Below are positions 58,379 through 64,000 of a stretch of DNA of 64,000 bases, piece by piece (the stretch's first letter is position 1; every line of letters starts with the position of its first letter). The stretch is from Streptomyces sp. WM6386 (GTDB lineage Bacteria > Actinomycetota > Actinomycetes > Streptomycetales > Streptomycetaceae), in the NCBI RefSeq assembly GCF_000972385.1, contig NZ_JXTE01000015.1, positions 62,001 through 126,000 of the forward strand, in the 5' to 3' direction. Under the pieces are notes generated by a model that worked only from the letters and a program-made list of their open reading frames with translations, was not told where the DNA came from and ran no database searches. Position numbers and translations under genes: made by a program.

Positions 58379-60499
58379 TCAGTCGGCCGGTGTCAGTGCG
58401 ACCTCGGCGCTGCCCGAGAGGGACGGCAGGCCGTCCGGGGGCGAGTCGGTGTAGGTGGCGTTGAAGACTGCCTTGAGGTTGTCCGAACCGGAGTGACCGC
58501 CGTCCACGAAGGTCACGAACGATCCGGAGCAGCCGTTGCTCGTGGAGAGCGGGTGGCCGTGCGAGTCGTGGCCGAGGATGAACGAGACGCTGACCCTGGA
58601 GCAGTCCACCGGCTGGTCGTCGGTGACGGTGACCTGCCAGGTGACCGTGTCGCCCCAGTGGAACGGCGTGCCGCCGTGCGGGGCGGGGTCGGTGGTGAGC
58701 GAGACGGTGGGCGCCTTGTTGCCGACCACGACGGGGACGGAGGCGGAGGCCGAACGCCCGGTGCTGTCGGTGACCTTCAGCGTGGCGTCGTAGACGGCGT
58801 TGTCGGTGAAGGTGTGCTTCGGGTTCGCCTCCCTGGAGTCCACGGTGCCATCCGCGTCGAAGTCCCAGGCGTAGCGGAGGGCGTCACCGTCGGCGTCCTT
58901 GGTGCCGGCGCTGGAGAACTGGACCGTCAGCGGACTGGTGCCGTTGACCACGTCCGCGGCGACCTTGGGCTCCGGGGTTCGGTTGCCCCGCGTGAAGTCG
59001 ATGCGGGAGAGCTGGGCCTCGGGCAGTTCCGCGAAGTAGCCGGTGCCGTACTCCAGGACGTACAGCGCGCCGTCGGGGCCGAACTCGGCGTCGATCGGGC
59101 CGTCCGTCGTGATCGAGGGGATCGCGTCCTCGATCTTCAGAACCTCGTTCTTCTTGCCGAGGGTGATGGCCTTCATCTGGTCGCGGGTCCACTCGTAGAA
59201 GAGCGGCTTGCCGTCGAAGTACTGGGGCCAGCGGTTCTGGGCCTTGTTGTGCTTGTCATAGCTGTACGCCGGTCCGCCCATGGGGCCGATACCGCCCGTG
59301 CCGAGCTCGGGGAACTCCGCGGAGGCCCCGTAGCCGTAGACGATCTCCGCGTCCTCGACCGGAGGCAGCTGACTGCGGCCGGTGTTGTGGCGCGAGTCGT
59401 TGACCGGCTTGGCGCAGTTGAAGGCGCCGCTCGAGGTCTGGGTGGCGAAGTCGTAGTCCTGGTACGGCATGTCCTGGGTCACGCAGAACGGCCAGCCGTA
59501 GTTGGCGGGGCGGTCGATGACCATCCAGCGTCCCTGGCCGGCGGGGCCGCGGCCCGGGTTGGCGGTGTTGGCGTCGGGCGAGTAGTCGCCGACGTAGACC
59601 TCGCCGGTCTTGTCGTCCACTCCGAAGCGGAACGGGTTGCGCAGGCCCATGGCGTAGATCTCGGGGCGGGTCTTCGCGGTGCCGGGCGCGAAGAGGTTGC
59701 CCTTCGGTATGGCGTAGCCGCCGTTGGGCTTGGCCTTGATGCGCAGGACCTTGCCGCGCAGGTCGTTGGTGTTGCCCGCGGTGCGCCGCGCGTCGTAGGC
59801 GGGGTTGCGGTCGGCACGGTCGTCGAGCGGGGCGTAGCCGTCGGAGGAGAACGGGTTGGAGTCGTCGCCGGTGGACAGGAACAGGTTGCCCTTGTGGTCG
59901 AAGTCGACCTTGCCGCCGACATGGCAGCAGATGCCTCGGTCGGCCGGTACGTCGAGGATCTTCTGCTCGGTGGCGTAGTCGAGCTTGTTGCCCACGAGCT
60001 TGAACCGCGACAGCCGGGTGACGCCCTTGTACTTGGCGAAGTCCGCTGCCGTACCGAACTGCGGCGCGTCGCCTTCGTTGACACCCGGGGTGGCCGGGTC
60101 GTCCATGGGGGTGTCCAGGCGGGGCGAGTAGTAGAGATAGACCCAGTGGTTCTTGACGAAGGCGGGGTCGATGGCGATGCCCTGCACGCCTTCTTCGTCG
60201 TGCTGGTACAGCCCGGCGGGGCTCTTCTTCAGGTCGGCGGCGAGGAAGTTCACGCCGCTCTTGGGGTCATGGATGCGGACCTCTCCGGTGCGCGCGGTGT
60301 GCAGCACCCGCCGGTCGGGCAGGACGGCCAGGGCCATGGGCTCGCCCGGACGGTCGTTGAGGGTGACCTTCTGGAAGTCCGACGACGCCGGCGGTGCGGG
60401 GTCTGACTTGGCGGCTTGGGCTGGGGAGAGCGGCGTGAGCCCGATGGCTCCGGCCAGCGCAGCCGCCCCCACGAGGGTGACGATCCGTCTGTTGCGCAC
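58379..60499 (-). CDS. secreted PQQ-type sugar dehydrogenase with PKD domain
   Basis: GTG 60499 follows AGGAGTTCTGA. The 706-residue protein has a signal peptide (RIVTLVGAAALAGAIGLTPL, cleaved after AQA), a glucose/sorbosone dehydrogenase propeller (GEPMALAVLPDRRVLHTART, YQHDEEGVQGIAIDPAFVKN, ADRGICCHVGGKVDFDHKGN, IYAMGLRNPFRFGVDDKTGE, YVGDYSPDAN), a PKD domain (LRYAWDFDADGTVDSREANP) and a final beta domain with two Cys. Such proteins oxidise sugars or bind them outside the cell. It ends a leftward run with the TIM-barrel gene. Confidence 0.94.
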   Translation of the reverse strand: MRNRRIVTLVGAAALAGAIGLTPLSPAQAAKSDPAPPASSDFQKVTLNDRPGEPMALAVLPDRRVLHTARTGEVRIHDPKSGVNFLAADLKKSPAGLYQHDEEGVQGIAIDPAFVKNHWVYLYYSPRLDTPMDDPATPGVNEGDAPQFGTAADFAKYKGVTRLSRFKLVGNKLDYATEQKILDVPADRGICCHVGGKVDFDHKGNLFLSTGDDSNPFSSDGYAPLDDRADRNPAYDARRTAGNTNDLRGKVLRIKAKPNGGYAIPKGNLFAPGTAKTRPEIYAMGLRNPFRFGVDDKTGEVYVGDYSPDANTANPGRGPAGQGRWMVIDRPANYGWPFCVTQDMPYQDYDFATQTSSGAFNCAKPVNDSRHNTGRSQLPPVEDAEIVYGYGASAEFPELGTGGIGPMGGPAYSYDKHNKAQNRWPQYFDGKPLFYEWTRDQMKAITLGKKNEVLKIEDAIPSITTDGPIDAEFGPDGALYVLEYGTGYFAELPEAQLSRIDFTRGNRTPEPKVAADVVNGTSPLTVQFSSAGTKDADGDALRYAWDFDADGTVDSREANPKHTFTDNAVYDATLKVTDSTGRSASASVPVVVGNKAPTVSLTTDPAPHGGTPFHWGDTVTWQVTVTDDQPVDCSRVSVSFILGHDSHGHPLSTSNGCSGSFVTFVDGGHSGSDNLKAVFNATYTDSPPDGLPSLSGSAEVALTPAD

Positions 60500-60656
60500 T
60501 CAGAACTCCTTCGGTCTGGCCAGCGGGTGAACAGCCGGGCGAAATGCGTGAGTTGGACGCTAGGGCGCCCACTTTCAACTCGTCAAGGACAAAGTTTCAA
60601 TCTTTTCGAGGAAAGACTGTCCTGGAGTTTTCGCTCTTTTCGGGCATGCCCGGGGA
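60500..60656. other. intergenic
   Basis: Space between two leftward genes; it includes an AT-rich stretch near 60590-60640 that may hold the promoter of the sugar dehydrogenase gene. Confidence 0.35.
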
Positions 60657-60684
60657 CCCGCCCGGCGCCAAGACGCCGGGCGGG
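60657..60684 (-). terminator. terminator after the TIM-barrel isomerase gene
   Basis: CCCGCCCGGCG and CGCCGGGCGGG form a perfect 11-bp stem with a 6-base loop, 19 bases past the stop. Confidence 0.8.
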
Positions 60685-60703
60685 CACCGCGGGTGAGGCT
60701 CCG

Positions 60704-61867
60704 TCAGTGACGGGCGCGCAGGGCCGCGAGGTTGTCGTAGCCGATGCGGGCGAAGTCCAGGGACTGGCCGGGAACGCTCGCACTGGGCGCGTTGTCCTGC
60801 TCGACCATCGGGTTGTGGTAGTTCTTCGCACCCACCCGGGTGAAGAACTTCCGGTAGTCGATGTCGCCCGTACCGAACGGCACCATGTCGTAGCCCAGAC
60901 CGCTCTGGAGGTTGACGACGCCGTCCTTGGCGTGGAACAGCGGGAAGCGGTTGGTGTTGCGGACCACGAGTGCGGCCGGGTCGAAGACGTCCTCACGCTG
61001 CGAGCCGTCGTGGGCTGTGTACGTGTGGAACTTGTACTGGGCCACGTGCGCCCAGAAGACGTCCAGTTCCAGATAGACGCTCTTGCGGTCCGTCGTCTTC
61101 AGGAAGTACTCGAGCTTGCGGATCCCGGAGCTGCGGGTCGGCCGGCCCTGGGCGTCGAGCGGGCCGCCGTCGAGCAGGAAGTCGTAGGCGCTGTCGTGGT
61201 TGTGGGTGTAGAGCTTGATGCCCTCGCGGCGGGCGATGGCGCCCAGGGTGTTCCACTTCTGCGCTGCGGCGTCCCAGTCGGCACGGTAGGGGGTGTTGGT
61301 GGGATCGGCGCCGGTGCCCATGTGCTCCATGCCGAGGATGTTGGATATCTCCAGCCAGCGCTTGAAGGTGTCCAGGTCGGACGGCGTCAGGGGCCAGGAC
61401 GGCGGGATGAAGCCGTGACTGCCCTGCGCCCGCAGGCCGTACGCGTCGAGCCAGGAGCGGAGCAGCTTCGCGCCCTGGACGGTGCCCAGGTCTGCGCCGC
61501 CGGGCGCGTTGGCGTGCTGGCCGTAGCCGGCGAACTCCACCTGGCGGTACCCGAAGCGCGACAGCTGCTTGAACACCTCGCGGAAACCGGAGGGCAGGTC
61601 GGAGGCGAGCGGGTCGCGGCCGACCGCGTCTCGGACGGTGTAGAGGATGATGCCGCGCTTGTCCGGCGGGACCAGAGCGGAACGGCCCCGGTCGCCGCCG
61701 GAGGCTGCGGATCTGTCCTGCGCCAGGGCGGGCGCGGCGCCGAAGACCGGGGCGGCGATCGCCGCGCCGGTGACGGCCGTGCAGGTGGTGAGGAAACGGC
61801 GGCGGCTGACGCCGAGTGCGCGGCGCAGGTCGTCGCTGGTGACGGCTTCGTCGTTGAACGCGGTCAC
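60704..61867 (-). CDS. Tat-exported sugar phosphate isomerase/epimerase-like TIM-barrel protein
   Basis: GTG 61867 follows AAAGAGAGAACCCCT. The 387-residue protein carries a twin-arginine signal (GVSRRRFLTTCTAVTGAAIA) and an AP-endonuclease-2 TIM barrel: GYRQVEFAGYGQHANAPGGA, GLRAQGSHGFIPPSWPLTPS, REGIKLYTHNHDSAYDFLLD, YLELDVFWAHVAQYKFHTYT and FPLFHAKDGVVNLQSG. The family includes xylose-isomerase-like and inosose-metabolising enzymes; the metal ligands (E, H, D, H) are visible. Export and the neighbouring sugar dehydrogenase suggest a role in extracytoplasmic sugar modification. Confidence 0.93.
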   Translation of the reverse strand: MTAFNDEAVTSDDLRRALGVSRRRFLTTCTAVTGAAIAAPVFGAAPALAQDRSAASGGDRGRSALVPPDKRGIILYTVRDAVGRDPLASDLPSGFREVFKQLSRFGYRQVEFAGYGQHANAPGGADLGTVQGAKLLRSWLDAYGLRAQGSHGFIPPSWPLTPSDLDTFKRWLEISNILGMEHMGTGADPTNTPYRADWDAAAQKWNTLGAIARREGIKLYTHNHDSAYDFLLDGGPLDAQGRPTRSSGIRKLEYFLKTTDRKSVYLELDVFWAHVAQYKFHTYTAHDGSQREDVFDPAALVVRNTNRFPLFHAKDGVVNLQSGLGYDMVPFGTGDIDYRKFFTRVGAKNYHNPMVEQDNAPSASVPGQSLDFARIGYDNLAALRARH

Positions 61868-62071
61868 AGGGGTTCTCTCTTTCGTTGTCGCGGTGCTGCG
61901 GATGCCTGACGTCCGCCGTCTCAGGCGAGGCCGGCAAGCCGCAGGAGAAGGGACTTCACTTCGGTGGCCGCGACGCGGCCGGACACTGCGCGGGGGGTGG
62001 AGACAAGGACGAGCGGACCTTTGTCGCCGCTCGTGGGGAGGCGGCCGTGGCTGCCGCGGAGGCGTCATGGG
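61868..62071. other. no intact gene
   Basis: Between the TIM-barrel gene and the truncated ORF at 62072-62329. No frame with recognisable content. Confidence 0.3.
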
Positions 62072-62329
62072 TCATGGGGGACGACGGCGAGCCGGCGGCG
62101 CATGCCGGGCTTCCTGCCGGCCACCGTCTTGGCCAACCTGAGCCCCACATAGGGGCCTTCGCCATCCGTGAACAGCTCGACGGGGCCGTATCCGCGTCTG
62201 CGGTGGATCTGCATCGTCGGGGCCGAACCGCTCGACGTCGTTGTCCACGCGGCGCAGTTCGGGCCGGTCCCGCGGCTCGGGGGTGGGCGGCGCGGGCGGG
62301 GTGAGGCGGGATGGAAGGGAACGGGTCAC
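62072..62329 (-). pseudogene. truncated gene coupled to the inositol-phosphate-synthase-like gene
   Basis: GTG 62329 overlaps the upstream TGA as GTGA, so a coupled gene starts here: MTRSLPSRLTPPAPPTPEPR. It soon turns into low-quality sequence and ends at 62072. A second frame inside (62090-62240) reads GYGPVELFTDGEGPYVGLRL and AKTVAGRKPGMRRRLAVVPH. I think a longer gene was deleted. In related Streptomyces clusters a UbiA-type prenyltransferase (EboC) often follows; this cannot be shown here. Confidence 0.45.
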
Positions 62330-63477
62330 TGCGCCTCCCGTAGGCGGTCGGCGAACGACAGCAGCGCGGTGAACTGCTCCGAGAGGCCCGACGGGCCCGC
62401 GTCGGGGTCCTTGAAGTAGAAGCCCAGTTCCGGCAACGGTCCGGTCAGGCCCGCCTCGTGGGCGCGGGCGACCAGGCGGGCCAGGTCCAGCACGAGCGGT
62501 GCGGCCAGGGCCGAGTCGCAGCCCTGCCAGATGGTCTGGAGGATCATGCGCGAGCCGAGGAAGCCTTCGAAGGCGATGTGGTCCCAGGCGGTCTTCCAGT
62601 CGCCGAGCACCGGCACGTCGTCGATGTGCACCTCACCCTGCGGTGTGTGTCCGAGGGTTTCGGCGAGGACACGTTCCTTGCCGGCGTTCTTCGCCGCGGC
62701 CGCGCCCGGGTCGGCCAGCGCCGCCCCGTCGCCTCCGCCCAGCAGATTGGTGCCGGACCAGGCCTGCACGTGCAGGGCGCGCTGGACGAACATCGGGGCG
62801 AGCACGGCCCGCAGCAGCGTCTGGCCGGTCTTGCCGTCACGGCCCGCGTGGGGAAGCCCGCCGGCTGCGGCGGCGTCCGTGAGGGCCGGGGTGCGCAGCC
62901 CGGTGGACGGTGTGAAGTTGACGTAGGGACAGCCGGCTCGCAGGGCGGCGGCCGCGTAGAGGGAGCTGGGCGGCAGTCGTACGGCGTCGGGTGCGGGCAG
63001 CGGCTCTGTCGAGGAGACGTTGACGACGACCATCCGTGCCAGTGCGTTGCGCGCGCGGAAGGAGGTGAGGTCGGCGGCGAAGTCCGCGATGAGTTCCTCG
63101 TCGCTGCGCGGGTCGTTCGGGAGCGGTCCGCCCAGGCGTATCTCCTCGTCCGCGGCCTGGAGTTCGGCGCGCACGGCGGGGGCGAGGCCGTGCGGGAGGA
63201 CGCCCGCATCGGTGAGGTGTTCGGCTCGCTTGGGCAGCGGGCAGTGGGTGGTGTCGTGGCCGCCGAAGACGAGTGAGGCCAGGGGCGGCAGGCCGGTGCC
63301 GTCGAACGGCGGCGTCTCGGTGACCATGCCGGTCGGCGGATGCAGTGTGGCGGCGACCGCCGCGCATCCGGCGACGGCGGTGGTGGCCACCGATCCGCGG
63401 GCTCCGACGAACCAGACACCGGTGCGTGCGGTCCGCCCGCTGGCCTGCGGCTCCGGTGCTGTCCGGTCGTTGTTCAC
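62326..63477 (-). CDS. inositol-3-phosphate synthase-family protein
   Basis: GTG 63477 follows GGGAGGCAGCCC. The 383-residue protein has the NAD fold GVWFVGARGSVATTAVAGCA, TGLPPLASLVFGGHDTTHCP, ARMVVVNVSSTEPLPAPDAV, AGCPYVNFTPSTGLRTPALT, AGRDGKTGQTLLRAVLAPMF, RALHVQAWSGTNLLGGGDGA, KNAGKERVLAETLGHTPQGE and DWKTAWDHIAFEGFLGSRMI. This is the myo-inositol-1-phosphate-synthase fold, including the GKTG and N.LGG.D motifs. It is a divergent member, usually found in clusters of isoprenoid/sugar type, not the housekeeping Ino1. Confidence 0.92.
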   Translation of the reverse strand: MNNDRTAPEPQASGRTARTGVWFVGARGSVATTAVAGCAAVAATLHPPTGMVTETPPFDGTGLPPLASLVFGGHDTTHCPLPKRAEHLTDAGVLPHGLAPAVRAELQAADEEIRLGGPLPNDPRSDEELIADFAADLTSFRARNALARMVVVNVSSTEPLPAPDAVRLPPSSLYAAAALRAGCPYVNFTPSTGLRTPALTDAAAAGGLPHAGRDGKTGQTLLRAVLAPMFVQRALHVQAWSGTNLLGGGDGAALADPGAAAAKNAGKERVLAETLGHTPQGEVHIDDVPVLGDWKTAWDHIAFEGFLGSRMILQTIWQGCDSALAAPLVLDLARLVARAHEAGLTGPLPELGFYFKDPDAGPSGLSEQFTALLSFADRLREAQ

Positions 63478-63904
63478 GGGCTGCCTCCCTGCCAAGTCGA
63501 GGTACCGATGTGGTGTGGAGGACGGTGGGTTGGGGGCCCGGGGGCCTCCCCGTCCACCGCCGGCATTGGGGCGGCTTCGGCCGCGGCCCAGGAGGACTCC
63601 TCCGTGTTCGGCGCGGTTACGGCGTACGCGTGGGCGGCAAAGAGCAAAGCCCGCCGCCGGTGAGAAGTGCGGGATACCTGAGGGCTCGTGGCCCTGCGCC
63701 GTGCAGGGACGTCCTCCGTGGCCCGGTCGCACGAACCGTGCGCCGTGCGACCTTAATGCGCCGTCAGTTTCGAACCACTGTGGGGTGGCTGTGCACGAAG
63801 GGACCGTAGCCCCGTTCGTCCTTGACCGGAACCCTTTGCGCACCGAAGCGACGAACTTTTTCCTTGATCAGGACAAAGTGGTGTCAGGGCAGCCCGGACC
63901 GGCC
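63478..63904. other. no intact gene
   Basis: About 430 bases upstream of the inositol-phosphate-synthase-like gene. It must hold its promoter. The right half may be decayed coding sequence of the truncated isomerase gene. Confidence 0.35.
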
Positions 63905-63983
63905 CGGCGGCTCTCAGTCGGCACACTTCCTCCAGCTGCAGATCGGCCCACTGACCGGTGAACAGGGTGAACGGGCATGGCAT
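63905..63983 (-). pseudogene. amino-terminal fragment of a second sugar phosphate isomerase-like gene
   Basis: ATG 63983 starts MPCPFTLFTGQWADLQLEEV then CRL, the exact opening of another family of actinomycete TIM-barrel isomerases (PFTLFTGQWADLP.EEVC.LA..WGYDGLEIA). After about residue 24 the match ends and the frame turns to unrelated sequence. The gene is cut off by a deletion. Confidence 0.6.
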
Positions 63984-64000
63984 GGTGCTTCCGAGCGGCG

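Noticed and set aside
57929-60406. An 825-codon rightward open frame
   Set aside because: Antisense to the PQQ-type sugar dehydrogenase, with no protein-like pattern.
1-64000. CRISPR arrays, prophage or an intact transposon
   Set aside because: No regularly spaced repeats, no phage structural genes, and every transposase found is truncated or frameshifted.

Overview
The DNA is very GC-rich, with strong third-position GC bias. It carries a typical Streptomyces gene set: an Rv1733c-family protein, a SigB/SigF-type sigma factor, an XRE/DUF5753 regulator next to a DUF397 protein and an anti-sigma-type ATPase, a DUF574 methyltransferase, a NIT-domain histidine kinase, DUF4190, DUF5937 and DUF6308 proteins, and several LLM flavin oxidoreductases. 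I infer a Streptomyces-like actinomycete. The window looks like accessory chromosome-arm sequence rather than core. It holds conditional metabolism, regulators, secreted hydrolases and spare copies of housekeeping proteins, mixed with an unusually high density of gene fragments. There are no rRNA or tRNA genes, no CRISPR array, no intact transposon and no phage module.

Layout. 1-5.6 kb: a CBS-domain gene cut by the window edge, an Rv1733c-type membrane protein, small membrane ORFs, and an NfeD-flotillin pair. 6-14 kb: mostly debris (a frameshifted PLP decarboxylase, IS1182/IS5-type transposase remnants, a truncated ArsR-like gene). Intact genes here are a RibD/DHFR-fold reductase, an APH-fold kinase, a secreted protein and a secreted S8 protease with a P domain. 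14-24 kb: sigma factor divergent from a hemerythrin, lpdA, a chimeric hydrolase, an MDR reductase divergent from an HxlR regulator, and an orphan proA behind a perfect 15-bp palindrome. 24-36 kb: GNAT, PRC-barrel, three cysteine-free ribosomal proteins (L33, L31B, L36), DUF6308, an LLM enzyme, DUF4190, a GH30 xylanase with a CebR-type operator, and a DUF5937 regulator. 36-40 kb: a secreted cutinase-family protein, then a decayed catabolic locus (enoyl-CoA hydratase, MFS, TetR and alcohol dehydrogenase fragments). 40-44 kb: a LysR regulator divergent from an IMPase-like/F420-reductase-like pair, a YcxB-like membrane protein and an isochorismatase-fold enzyme. 45-51 kb: a signalling block (NIT histidine kinase, DUF574 methyltransferase, WhiJ-type XRE/DUF397/ATPase trio and a co-transcribed unknown gene). 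51-58 kb: two LLM oxidoreductases, a membrane metallophosphoesterase, a Fic/Doc-like toxin-antitoxin pair, a VOC protein and a beta-propeller-like protein. 58-64 kb: a secreted PQQ-type sugar dehydrogenase, a Tat-exported TIM-barrel isomerase, an inositol-3-phosphate-synthase-like protein and truncated neighbours.

How the genes work together. Several regulator-target pairs have visible operators: LysR at 41.77 kb, HxlR at 20.48 kb, CebR-type before the xylanase, and a GATTGTT-c-AACAATC palindrome before proA. The ribosomal proteins form a spare zinc-independent set. The xylanase, cutinase, protease and sugar dehydrogenase point to growth on plant polymers. The fragments suggest repeated IS insertion followed by deletion. 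Two halves of a zinc alcohol dehydrogenase lie 16 kb apart, each near a nearly identical AAACCGNTCGGTTT site, which hints at rearrangement.
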